In this document: positions 7,481-15,049 of the stretch, one piece after another
How the letters are laid out: each line of letters opens with the position of its first letter
How positions within the stretch are numbered: position 1 is the first letter of the stretch
Assembly: GCA_963694825.1 (NCBI GenBank)
Contig: CAVOEV010000034.1
Span: forward strand, 1 to 25,950
Direction: 5' to 3'
Source: UBA8437 sp963694825
GTDB lineage: Bacteria > Planctomycetota > Planctomycetia > Planctomycetales > Planctomycetaceae
DNA length: 25,950 nt
Position numbers and translations under genes: made by a program
Notes under the pieces: model-generated
Database searches by the model: none
Told to the model about the DNA's origin: nothing
Seen by the model: the letters and a program-made list of their open reading frames with translations, nothing else

Positions 7481-8380
7481 CTAGTAGCCTCGAGTCAACT
7501 CGCCACCGGCTCGAGACATCAACGCCCGGAAGATCTCCTCGGCAATCTGCCCGTCGACATACTGCACGCGACCGTCGCCGAACAGAAAGTAGGCGCCGCT
7601 CCCGTGGTCGCTGCTGAAGCCTCGCACTCGCTTCGATGGCTTGCCCGGAGTCGTTTCGCCGGTGCCCACCACCCGGGCAATCGCATTCTCGGCACCAGGC
7701 ACCACTCCGACCCAGGTCGAACGACGATTCGCCATCACGTCCGACACACGCTCGCCGGCCAGCACAGTACCACTGAGTCCGTCGATGATGTCCACAAAGT
7801 GCGTGCTGCTGTTGTGGTAGAACACGCCATCACCCTCGAGCGTCACACCCACACGACTGGCAGCCTTGGCATCCCAGCCCTTCGAACCGAAAGCCCCGAC
7901 GTAGTTGGAACTCGCGATTCGCACCGACGACAGCCGGGCACCAGTCAGCCGCCAGGTCGACCCGGAACCGTCGGTTGGGCAACGAAACACACTGATGTCA
8001 GCCGTGCGAACCAACTCGTTGCTCGCCGACACGATCGGGAGATCAAAACGGACCGTGTCGCTCAGAGGGGATTGTTCGAGCTGAGTCAGAAGCTGAGCAC
8101 CCCAGCCCCAGCCGGGACCGCCCAGAGCCGCCGGCGTGCCTGAGGTCACTCCCGTCCAACCCATCGGCAACGTGTTGTGAAGGTCGTGGTAGTTGTGCAA
8201 AGACAGGCCGATCTGCTTCAAGTGGTTCTGACACTGTGTCCGACGAGCCGCCTCGCGCGATCGGTGAATGGCCGGAAACATCAACGTCATCAACACGCCG
8301 ATGATCCCGATCACCACCAGGAACTCGACCAGAGTGATCCCGCGACGTCGACCGCACCATCTCGTCATTGTCTGTTTCAC
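7481..8380 (-). CDS. DUF1559 pseudopilin-like protein
   Basis: 299 residues from a GTG at 8380 that overlaps the upstream stop as GTGA and has GAGG 8 nt upstream; an ATG at 8368 is the alternative. A type IV prepilin signal is clear: basic leader ending RRRG, cut before ITLVEFLVVIGIIGVLMTLMFPAI, with the conserved Glu at +5 of the mature form. The helix continues HRSREAARRTQCQNHLKQIGLSLHNYHDLHNTLPMGW, the DUF1559 signature. The C-terminus has the family's FGDGRVQYVDGQIAEEIFRALMSRAGGE. Such proteins are very numerous in planctomycetes and are thought to be exported and processed by prepilin peptidase; their role is unknown. The coupled upstream gene suggests a functional pair. Confidence 0.93.
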   Translation of the reverse strand: MKQTMTRWCGRRRGITLVEFLVVIGIIGVLMTLMFPAIHRSREAARRTQCQNHLKQIGLSLHNYHDLHNTLPMGWTGVTSGTPAALGGPGWGWGAQLLTQLEQSPLSDTVRFDLPIVSASNELVRTADISVFRCPTDGSGSTWRLTGARLSSVRIASSNYVGAFGSKGWDAKAASRVGVTLEGDGVFYHNSSTHFVDIIDGLSGTVLAGERVSDVMANRRSTWVGVVPGAENAIARVVGTGETTPGKPSKRVRGFSSDHGSGAYFLFGDGRVQYVDGQIAEEIFRALMSRAGGELTRGY

Positions 8381-9729
8381 GAGCCCGGCCTCGGCGGGAC
8401 GGTCCCCTTTGTGCGGATCGTTCGACCCCACCACAACTGCGGGCTGTCGAGACGAAACGCATAGCGGTCGCGGTATCGCAGGAATCGGGCATCCAACTTC
8501 TGCTGGCCCAACAATGTCGCCGAGCCGAACAGCAATGCCATCTCGATCGCCTGCTCACCGTTCTTCACACCCAACCCCCTGACCAACCGCAAGACGCCAC
8601 GGATCCGAGCGTCACGCTCGATTCGCTTGCGAGCCTCGACTCGAGGCAACAGCATGATCGTCTCGGACCCCTGCCACACCACCACCCACTCGCCCTCGCC
8701 CTCGCCCAATCGCACCAGAAACTCAGACGTCACCGTCGTCCTGCGGCCGGTAATGTCGTGCTGAAACCGAGTCACCCGGAACGACTCGTGACCTGCCGAC
8801 TCGGCACGACGGGCTGCCGACACCAGTGGATCTGTCCCGGCAGCAGACGACTGGACTCCGCGACCACGGCCTCCCAACTGCTCGAGCAAACGGCCCAGAT
8901 CCTTGCCGAGATTCCCACCCAAAGCCTGGCTCACCAACTCACCAATCACCTTCGGATCAATCGATTCATCCCGGTCTTCGCCCTCTCGCTTGCCGTCGAC
9001 GGCCAGCAACAAGCTGCCCGTCCCCTGAAACGATAACGGTTCGGAAAACGGGATCGTCTTCAACGCACGACGCACACGCCACGTTCGCTCGACATCCTCC
9101 ACCACCGGCAGGTTCCGCCACAACGACTCGGCACTCGCCGTCACCGGATTGATCCCCTTCCCACTCAACTCGCTAGTCAATTCCTCGACCGAACGCGTTT
9201 CCACATCCTTCAAGCCTTCCACCCAGGCCACCAACGCCACCCACTTGCAAGCCGGCAACTGGATGGTCAACGACGAGATCTCCCGGGAAGGGATTTCCAG
9301 TACCACGAATCGTGTCGCCGGCACCCCGCCACCGGCCGCGACAGCCTTGAGTCGCTGCTGCACACGCTTGCGTTCCAACGCCAGTAAGGCCAGCAATGGG
9401 TCGCCGGGCTTCAGGGTCGCCGACCAGGCGTCGATCCGCTCGACCAACCGTCGCCAGGCCCGTGGCGTCGACACGGCCAAGTCCCCGTCCAGCCGCTTCA
9501 GTCGATCCGGATCACTTGCCTTCAACCAGTCTCGACGGATGGCCATCACGACGCCGCCGCCCGGGGGCTTCCGTAAGACCGCACCCAACAACGCCGGGCC
9601 ACGGGATGGCACCAGGCGGTCCACGCCCCGCTTTGACACGGGAACTGGACCCGCGTCCGCCGCCAGGATCACGCGGGAAGGCAACAGGCACGCCACGATC
9701 ACGGCCATGCAGTGCAATCGGCTCGACAT
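8377..9729 (-). CDS. Secreted protein of unknown function, coupled to DUF1559
   Basis: 450 residues, starting at the ATG at 9729. Residues 1-24 are a signal peptide (MAVIVACLLPSRVILAADA). I do not recognise a domain. Visible features are an alpha-helical, Arg/Lys-rich middle (RLVERIDAWSATLKPGDPLLALLALERKRVQQRLKAV), a beta-strand segment TRFVVLEIPSREISSLTIQL, a segment SLLLAVDGKREGEDRDESID followed by a gly-rich linker (GGRGRG) and a C-terminal section FLVRLGEGEGEWVVVWQGSETIMLLPRVEARKRIERDARIRGVLRLVRG. The tail LDARFLRYRDRYAFRLDSPQLWWG looks like a small folded end. No catalytic motif can be named. Its stop overlaps the GTG of the pseudopilin gene. No SD is visible; a TATACT box lies only 6 nt before the ATG, so the transcript may be nearly leaderless. 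Confidence 0.75.
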   Translation of the reverse strand: MSSRLHCMAVIVACLLPSRVILAADAGPVPVSKRGVDRLVPSRGPALLGAVLRKPPGGGVVMAIRRDWLKASDPDRLKRLDGDLAVSTPRAWRRLVERIDAWSATLKPGDPLLALLALERKRVQQRLKAVAAGGGVPATRFVVLEIPSREISSLTIQLPACKWVALVAWVEGLKDVETRSVEELTSELSGKGINPVTASAESLWRNLPVVEDVERTWRVRRALKTIPFSEPLSFQGTGSLLLAVDGKREGEDRDESIDPKVIGELVSQALGGNLGKDLGRLLEQLGGRGRGVQSSAAGTDPLVSAARRAESAGHESFRVTRFQHDITGRRTTVTSEFLVRLGEGEGEWVVVWQGSETIMLLPRVEARKRIERDARIRGVLRLVRGLGVKNGEQAIEMALLFGSATLLGQQKLDARFLRYRDRYAFRLDSPQLWWGRTIRTKGTVPPRPGS

Positions 9730-9735
9730 ACCTAC

Positions 9736-9762
9736 AGTATATGCGAATAGTCACAGGCTGTG
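9736..9762 (-). promoter_or_regulatory. Candidate promoter with overlapping inverted repeat
   Basis: On the minus strand TATACT (9741-9736) resembles a -10 box and ends 6 nt before the ATG at 9729. A poor -35 (GCCACA) lies 17 nt upstream. The repeat CACAG-G-CTGTG (9752-9762) covers the -35/spacer and could be an operator. The region is also the upstream region of the divergent amidohydrolase gene. Confidence 0.35.
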
Positions 9763-9812
9763 GCAGCATTTTCAGGACTACCAATCCGGACTCATTCCCG
9801 GCGACCAGCCCC

Positions 9813-11459
9813 ATGCTCAATTCACCAACACATCGACTCGTCCTGCTGTTCACCTGCCTGGCATCCTGCGGACTCTCGGCCAACACCAACGCGGCGGACG
9901 GATTCGATGTCATCCTGCGTCATGGACAACTGATCGACGGCCGAGGGACACCGGGCCGCGTGACCGACGTGGCCATCAACGACGGACGGATCGTCGCCAT
10001 CGGGAACCTGCAGGGACTGCCGGCAGCCATCGACATCGATGCTACCGGACAAGTCGTCTGCCCCGGATTCATCGATCTGCACAGCCACGCCGATCGAGGC
10101 ATCCTGGAATCCCGGACGGCGGAGAACTACATCCGGCAGGGAGTGACAACCTTGCTGTGTGGAAATTGTGGGAGTTCACCGACCGACATCGGTGCGTTCT
10201 TCGAGAATCTCAGGAACGGGGGAACCGGTCCCAACATCGCGATCTTGGTCGGACATGGCAGTGTACGGCAGGCGGTCCTCGGACGCCGCGACGTGGTTCC
10301 CGATCCGGGCCAACTGAAACGAATGAAAAACCTCGTGCGAAAGGCCATGCAGGATGGAGCCGTTGGACTCTCGACTAGCCTCCGCTATGGACCGGGCTCG
10401 TATGCCGGGACCGACGAGATCGTGGCGCTGGCCGGTGAGATCAAAGCGTTCGGCGGCTTCTATGCAACGCACATGCGGGACGAGGGGACCCGGATCATCG
10501 AGGCTCTCGAGGAAGCGCTGCTGATCGGACGCCGGGCGGGAGTCCCCGTCCATGTCTCGCATCACAAGATCTCCTCGGCCTCCGTCTTCGGCCTGACCCG
10601 ACAGACTCTCGCCCGCATCGACACCGCAAGACGGGCCGGTGTCGACGTCAGCCTCGACCAGTACCCCTACGGAGCCGGCAGCGGCGGAGTCGGACTCTAC
10701 GTGCCACAACGCTCGCTCGCCGGAGGCCTCGCGGAATTCCGCAAACGGGTGGCCGATCCCCAGCAACGAACCCGGATCCTGGCCTCCGTCGAAAACCTGT
10801 TGGTCCGAAAACTGTACCTCGCCGACCAGAGTCCCGGAGACGACGACCACACCCGGGAGGCCCTGGCCCGGATTCAGATCGCCCGTGCACGGCACGATCT
10901 CAAACTCGAAGGACTCAACCTCGTCCAGGTACTCCACTCACGAAAGCAGCCGGTCACGCTCCGCAACGGAGCCGAATTGCTGATCGAGCTGGTCGGACAC
11001 GGAGTCACCGGCATCAACCACACGCTCGAAGATCGGCCCGGAGGTGATGTCGACCGCGTGATGTCCGACCCGCACACCGCCATCGCATCCGACGGTAGCG
11101 TGTTTCAGTTCGGACAGGGTAACCCACATCCTCGCTCTTACGGCTGCTACCCCAGGGTGCTGGGACACTACGTCAGAAAACGGGGCGTGCTGAAACTCGA
11201 GACCGCCATCCACAAGATGACCGCCCTGCCCGCCCGACGACTCGGTTGGACCAACCGTGGCCAACTGGCCATCGGCACCTTCGCCGATATCACCGTCTTC
11301 AACCCCAAGACGATCTCCGACAAGGCCACGTTCCTCAAGCCACACCAGCACTCGGTCGGAATCACCCACGTCCTGGTCGCCGGACGTTTTGTCCTCCGCA
11401 GTGGCAAGCTAACCGGCCAACTCCCCGGAAAACCCCTCTCACGCCACGAAGACCCCTGA
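9813..11459 (+). CDS. Secreted N-acyl-D-amino-acid deacylase family amidohydrolase
   Basis: 548 residues from the ATG at 9813; upstream in-frame sequence belongs to the opposite gene. The signal peptide is about 1-28 (LVLLFTCLASCGLSANTNAA). The amidohydrolase fold starts FDVILRHGQLIDGRG (31-45). Metal and catalytic residues of D-aminoacylases are all present: His90 and His92 in GFIDLHSHAD, Cys119 in GNCGSS, His220 in ATHMRDEG, His250 in HVSHHK and Asp427 in AIASDGSVF. The C-terminal RLGWTNRGQLAIGTFADITVFNP is the usual return of the beta sandwich. The family hydrolyses N-acyl-D-amino acids or related amides using zinc; an exported form might act on peptidoglycan-derived or host D-amino acid amides (inference). 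It is a single gene, divergent from the unknown secreted protein. Confidence 0.93.
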   Translation: MLNSPTHRLVLLFTCLASCGLSANTNAADGFDVILRHGQLIDGRGTPGRVTDVAINDGRIVAIGNLQGLPAAIDIDATGQVVCPGFIDLHSHADRGILESRTAENYIRQGVTTLLCGNCGSSPTDIGAFFENLRNGGTGPNIAILVGHGSVRQAVLGRRDVVPDPGQLKRMKNLVRKAMQDGAVGLSTSLRYGPGSYAGTDEIVALAGEIKAFGGFYATHMRDEGTRIIEALEEALLIGRRAGVPVHVSHHKISSASVFGLTRQTLARIDTARRAGVDVSLDQYPYGAGSGGVGLYVPQRSLAGGLAEFRKRVADPQQRTRILASVENLLVRKLYLADQSPGDDDHTREALARIQIARARHDLKLEGLNLVQVLHSRKQPVTLRNGAELLIELVGHGVTGINHTLEDRPGGDVDRVMSDPHTAIASDGSVFQFGQGNPHPRSYGCYPRVLGHYVRKRGVLKLETAIHKMTALPARRLGWTNRGQLAIGTFADITVFNPKTISDKATFLKPHQHSVGITHVLVAGRFVLRSGKLTGQLPGKPLSRHEDP

Positions 11460-11498
11460 TTCGAAACAATCCAGAAACTGCCATCGCAGCATTTCCTG

Positions 11499-11524
11499 CC
11501 CGGCACTCAGGGTGCGGCCATTTT
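11499..11524 (+). terminator. Weak candidate terminator after the amidohydrolase gene
   Basis: About 40 bp after the stop, GCAC (503-506 of this kilobase) pairs with GTGC across a 5-nt loop and is extended by two G-C pairs past a one-base bulge, followed by CCATTTT. The stem is short and the T-run is only four bases. Confidence 0.3.
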
Positions 11525-11630
11525 GACATCTAAGGATTGTGAGCAGGCCAGAGCATTATTCTCACAACTCAATATATATAAACACCTTACAATTATTCAC
11601 ATCTCTACCGGCACACCATTTGTACTTACT

Positions 11631-11659
11631 CTCCGTCAACGGAGCCTCGTTCACGAGGC
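11631..11659 (+). promoter_or_regulatory. Two adjacent hairpins in the leader of the Hsp20 remnant
   Basis: CTCCGT-CA-ACGGAG (11631-11644) and GCCTCG-TTCA-CGAGGC (11644-11659) are perfect 6-bp inverted repeats placed back to back, sharing one base, about 50 nt before the former start codon. Leader hairpins often control small heat-shock genes as RNA thermometers, but these do not cover the SD (CGGAG before 11700), so the role is uncertain. Confidence 0.4.
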
Positions 11660-11709
11660 ATACAGATCACGGTCAAATCGACCGGTCACTCGAAACGGAG
11701 AACAAGGCC

Positions 11710-11938
11710 ATGGCTTACACACTGTTACCGGTGGGATGGAAAGTGGGCCGCCTGGAGAACGTCTGGGACGACATGGATCGGATGATGAGGGCCTCCTCTG
11801 GGCGGAGACGATGGCAAGCCTGTCGATTGGGCCCCTCGCCTGGACCTCTCGGAAACTGACGCCCAGTTTCAACTGCACCTGGACCTGCCGGGCGTCTCGG
11901 AAGAGGATCTCCAGATCGGATTCCACGAGGACACCTAG
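11710..11938 (+). pseudogene. Truncated and frameshifted Hsp20 small heat-shock protein
   Basis: An ATG with GGAG upstream opens MAYTLLPVGWKVGRLENVWDDMDRMMR, a typical N-terminus of planctomycetal Hsp20. The frame is then lost between about 11785 and 11805: the next phase carries two TGA codons in a row upstream and then GGDDGKPVDWAPRLDLSE, TDAQFQLHLDLPGVSEEDL and QIGFHEDT, the start of the alpha-crystallin domain. The net change equals one inserted base (or two lost). The reading ends at TAG 11936-11938, so about the last 65-75 residues, including most of the alpha-crystallin domain and the IxI tail, are missing. The stop shares CTAG with the stop of the opposite sulfatase gene, so the gene was cut exactly where the sulfatase locus begins. 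It cannot make a working chaperone. Confidence 0.82.
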
Positions 11939-13410
11939 GGGACCGGCCCGCCGGTCAGCCTTTGTGTCACCTCACGCAGACGCTTCAGCGTCCCGGGTTG
12001 GCTCGCGGCCAGGTTCTTGCGTTCACCGATATCGGTCGAAAGATCGTAGAGTTGCACCGACGGCTCACCGTCGCCCGGCTTCCGCCGCCGCGGCTTCGAG
12101 AAGCCTCCACTGCCCAGTTGCGGGATGTACTTCCATTTCCCATCTCGGACCGCCAGCACCCGACCCGACGAACGGGTGACCAGCGTTCGGCGTGCTGGCT
12201 CGGCCCGCCCGGGATCGCGCCAGACGCTCAGCTGCCCGACGCTGTCTTCCCCGGCTCCCCCGGGCAACCGGCCGCCGGTGATCTCGGCCACCGTCGCCAG
12301 GAAGTCGGTGTGGCACCACAGGTGATCACTGGTCGTCCCCGCTGGCACATGTCCCGGCCACCGAACGATCATCGGCATCCGGTGCCCTGCCTCCCAGGCG
12401 TCACCCTTCATCCCACGCAGCGGCCAAACCGAGTTGTGCTTCAACCGTTTCGTGTCGGCCGGATACCACACCGGTCCGTTGTCGCTCGTAAAGACCACCA
12501 GCGTCTGCCTGCTGATCTTCTGCTTCTGCAACGCCCCGACGATCGCCCCGACGGTCGCGTCAACCATCATCGTGAAGTCGCCGTACATCGAGGCCCCGCT
12601 CTTGCCACGGAACTCCTTTGACGGCAGCCACGGAGTGTGAGGTGCCGGCAGCGCGACATACAGGAAGAAAGGCGTTTTCGAATCATCTCGCGAACCCTCA
12701 GCCCAGCGATCGATGAAACCGATCGCCTGCCGCCGGACCGTCGGCAGGACCTGCTCGAACTTGAAATCCGGAGCCACCGGCCCCGCCCGCCAGAACGCGC
12801 CCTGGATCTTCGTCCAGCCCGGGCTGAAGTTGTCCTTGGCCATCGCCGTGGGTGGCGTCACGCACCGGTCATCACGAATCCAGTAATAGGGCGGAATGTC
12901 CAGCGAAGCGGGGATGCCATAGAAGTGATCAAAGCCCCGCGCCGTCGGACCCTGGGGAATCAACTGCGAGTAGTCCCGGCGGGACTTGCCTCCCTCGAAT
13001 CCCTGGTGCCACTTGCCGACACACGCGGTCCGGTATCCCTGCTTCTGCAGGAATCCGCCCAGGGTCAATCGCCCCGGCTCGATCCGGCTCTCGGTCCGCT
13101 CGGATCGCTGGCTGCGAAACGGATACCGCCCCGTCAACAACCCGTACCGTGTCGGTACGCAGACCGATGCCGGGGCGTGCGCGTCGGTCAGCCGCAGCCC
13201 CTGGCGGGCCAGGCGATCAATATGAGGCGTGGGAATACGGCTCATCGGGTTGTAGCACCCCGGGTCACCATACCCCATGTCGTCGGCCAGGATCAGCACG
13301 ATGTTGGGCGTCTCGGCCGCCGGCAGGCTCCTCGCCGGTAACAACCACACCGCAGTACACACCGCAGCACACACTACGGCACTCGCCGTCCGCCACTCTC
13401 TTTTTGGCAT
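11935..13410 (-). CDS. Exported formylglycine-dependent sulfatase
   Basis: 491 residues. Signal peptide about 1-32. PNIVLILADDMGYGD (35-49) supplies the metal-binding Asp43 and Asp44. The modification motif is CVPTRYGLLTG (84-94): Cys84 is the residue converted to formylglycine and Arg88 the conserved arginine; Thr at the fourth position is less common than Ser or Ala. GKWH (132-135), APHTPW and VVFTSDNGP complete the active site. The C-terminus (GRVLAVRDGKWKYIPQL, VQLYDLSTDIGERKNLA) is the usual small subdomain of arylsulfatase-A-type enzymes. It would remove sulfate from a glycan or aryl ester outside the cytoplasm, and needs a formylglycine-generating enzyme encoded elsewhere. It is the last gene of the six-gene run, 28 bp after the phosphatase. 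Confidence 0.95.
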   Translation of the reverse strand: MPKREWRTASAVVCAAVCTAVWLLPARSLPAAETPNIVLILADDMGYGDPGCYNPMSRIPTPHIDRLARQGLRLTDAHAPASVCVPTRYGLLTGRYPFRSQRSERTESRIEPGRLTLGGFLQKQGYRTACVGKWHQGFEGGKSRRDYSQLIPQGPTARGFDHFYGIPASLDIPPYYWIRDDRCVTPPTAMAKDNFSPGWTKIQGAFWRAGPVAPDFKFEQVLPTVRRQAIGFIDRWAEGSRDDSKTPFFLYVALPAPHTPWLPSKEFRGKSGASMYGDFTMMVDATVGAIVGALQKQKISRQTLVVFTSDNGPVWYPADTKRLKHNSVWPLRGMKGDAWEAGHRMPMIVRWPGHVPAGTTSDHLWCHTDFLATVAEITGGRLPGGAGEDSVGQLSVWRDPGRAEPARRTLVTRSSGRVLAVRDGKWKYIPQLGSGGFSKPRRRKPGDGEPSVQLYDLSTDIGERKNLAASQPGTLKRLREVTQRLTGGPVP

Positions 13411-13438
13411 CCTCGCGAATTCCCTTCCCGGAATCGAC

Positions 13439-15049
13439 TCAGCGACCCGTCGTGGTCCGATGAGTCAACTGGCTGAGACGCAGCAAGTGCTCGTGCACCC
13501 GCTCGCCGTCGATTGTCACCGCCTCGAACTTCACCTGCGGGTCCTTCGCCGTGGTATCAAACTCCATCACCGCGAACGAGCAGGTCTTGTTGTAGCCCCA
13601 AATCAGACCGGGCGTCTTGACCACGCTGTGAGTGTGCCGGTTGGTCAGCTTCGAACTCTCCAACTCGTACAGGTCGTATCCGCCGGCCCGCTTTGTTACT
13701 CGCAAATCGGTCCGATGCCGGTCGGCCGAGATCAGGATCACGCCGTTGATCCGCTCGGTCTCGATGAACCGAAAGATCTCTTCCCGCTCCTGGGCAAACC
13801 CGTCCCACGTGTCACGGCTACGCGGCTTGACCCCCACCGACCAGGGCACCGGCGAAGCGAGAATCTTGAAGGTGCCCTTCGATGCCTTCAGTGTCCGCTT
13901 CAGCCACGCCATCTGCACCGGCCCGAGCATGCTCGGCTGCGTCCCCCGCGTGCGGTAGTACCGGCCATCGAGCAGGATCACGTGCAGGTCGCCGATCCGG
14001 AAGTCGCACCAGCAGCCCGGCTGCTTCTCGCCGCCCCCGTAGTACGGGTTGCACCAGTTCCGGGTGAACGTGCTCCAGACCCGCCGTTTCCAGGGCGGCT
14101 GCTCGATCTCGGGACCCGGCACGCAGTCGTTGGTGCCGAAGTCGTGATCGTCGTAGATCGCATACACGGGCGTCCCGGCCACCAGGCGGCGCCACTCGGG
14201 ACGCGACTGCCGACGGTAATAGCAGTACCGCGTGGTCAGAGTCTCGGTGGGTGCGTCAATGTAGACGTTGTCACCGAGCATCAGCAGTGCATCGGGCTTC
14301 CGCTTGCCGATCGTATCCCACATCCGCTCCCAGATCGGTACGTATCCTGCACCTCCACCAAAGACGATCCGCGTTTCCCCTGGCTGTCCCACGGTCGCGG
14401 TGGTCCGGAATCGCGTGTTTTCCGCCTTCTGTGGTCGCCCGTCGACCAGCACCTGGTAGCTGTACGCCTGGCCCGGCTTCAGCCCCGTCAGTCGCACAAC
14501 CGCCGTGAAGTCACTTTCGGGCATCGTCCGTCCAAAGGCCTCCAGCACGATCGCCCGGTTGGCCAGATCGCGGACCAGGATCACGATCCGCGAGGCCCTG
14601 GCCGTACGAAGCCAGACCGCGGCCGCGGTGTCACTGACATCGCCGAGCATCGGCCCGTGGACCAGGTCTGCGGGCCCGTGCTGCTTGGCCAGTTTCCGAT
14701 ATGCATCGCTCGCGTAAAGCGGCCCCAGTAGATCACGGGGACCGGCGACCAGCCGCCCGAACGGCAGCCCCGCCGCCACAGCCAACCGCATCCGCTCGAC
14801 CCCCTCCTCCAGCCGCCCCTGCTTCAACGCGGCCATCATCGCCACGAAGTGCGTTTCGGGCTCCCCGGGCTCACCCTTTCCCAGTTCCGTTCGGGCCGCG
14901 GCGAACTTGCCCTTGGCGATCAGCCGCGTGGCGTTCCGTTGAGGATCGTGCTGGGCACGGGCCGGACCAACTGCCCCCCCAACGACAACCAGCACCACGA
15001 CGACACTGGACGCCTGAATGACTCTCCCGCGGATGCCCACGCTCATCAT
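13439..15049 (-). CDS. PhoD-like alkaline phosphatase/phosphodiesterase with helical N-terminal extension
   Basis: 536 residues; its ATG overlaps the previous stop as ATGA. Signal peptide about 1-32. Residues about 33-125 are helical and TPR-like (RLIAKGKFAAARTELGKGEP, MMAALKQGRLEEGVERMRLA), which is not part of classical PhoD. The beta-sandwich domain starts GPMLGDVSDTAAAVWLRT (132-149). The metallophosphatase core shows LGDNVYID (258-265), YDDHDFGTND (299-308), ILLDGRYYR and ILISADRHRTDL. The position where Bacillus PhoD has an iron-binding cysteine reads FGGGAGY, so metal coordination may differ. PhoD enzymes cleave phosphate mono- and diesters in the periplasm. The neighbours suggest action on a phosphate-bearing polymer (inference). 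Confidence 0.92.
   Translation of the reverse strand: MMSVGIRGRVIQASSVVVVLVVVGGAVGPARAQHDPQRNATRLIAKGKFAAARTELGKGEPGEPETHFVAMMAALKQGRLEEGVERMRLAVAAGLPFGRLVAGPRDLLGPLYASDAYRKLAKQHGPADLVHGPMLGDVSDTAAAVWLRTARASRIVILVRDLANRAIVLEAFGRTMPESDFTAVVRLTGLKPGQAYSYQVLVDGRPQKAENTRFRTTATVGQPGETRIVFGGGAGYVPIWERMWDTIGKRKPDALLMLGDNVYIDAPTETLTTRYCYYRRQSRPEWRRLVAGTPVYAIYDDHDFGTNDCVPGPEIEQPPWKRRVWSTFTRNWCNPYYGGGEKQPGCWCDFRIGDLHVILLDGRYYRTRGTQPSMLGPVQMAWLKRTLKASKGTFKILASPVPWSVGVKPRSRDTWDGFAQEREEIFRFIETERINGVILISADRHRTDLRVTKRAGGYDLYELESSKLTNRHTHSVVKTPGLIWGYNKTCSFAVMEFDTTAKDPQVKFEAVTIDGERVHEHLLRLSQLTHRTTTGR

Larger units (their letters stand above)
11460..11709. other. AT-richer intergenic region upstream of the Hsp20 remnant
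   Basis: About 250 bp with a composition unlike the flanks, including AATATATATAAA near 11571-11582. It holds an inverted repeat TTGTGAG-N17-CTCACAA (11537-11567) and a TTGACA at 11523-11528 that lacks a matched -10 box. Two adjacent hairpins (11631-11659) lie closer to the remnant. This looks like the retained promoter and leader of the former heat-shock gene. Confidence 0.55.

Noticed and set aside
9396..9812. Extended N-terminus for the amidohydrolase
   Set aside because: It would lie antisense within the unknown secreted protein gene and lacks a signal sequence; the ATG at 9813 directly opens one.
11523..11551. Sigma-70 promoter from TTGACA at 11523
   Set aside because: No -10-like hexamer at 16-18 nt spacing; the TATATA stretch is about 45 nt downstream.
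11523..12179. 218-codon plus-strand frame across the Hsp20 remnant
   Set aside because: It runs in the wrong phase for both parts of the Hsp20 sequence and crosses into the antisense of the sulfatase gene.
13277..14731. Plus-strand open frame of 484 codons
   Set aside because: Antisense to the PhoD-like gene and the sulfatase start; no domain, signal peptide or SD.
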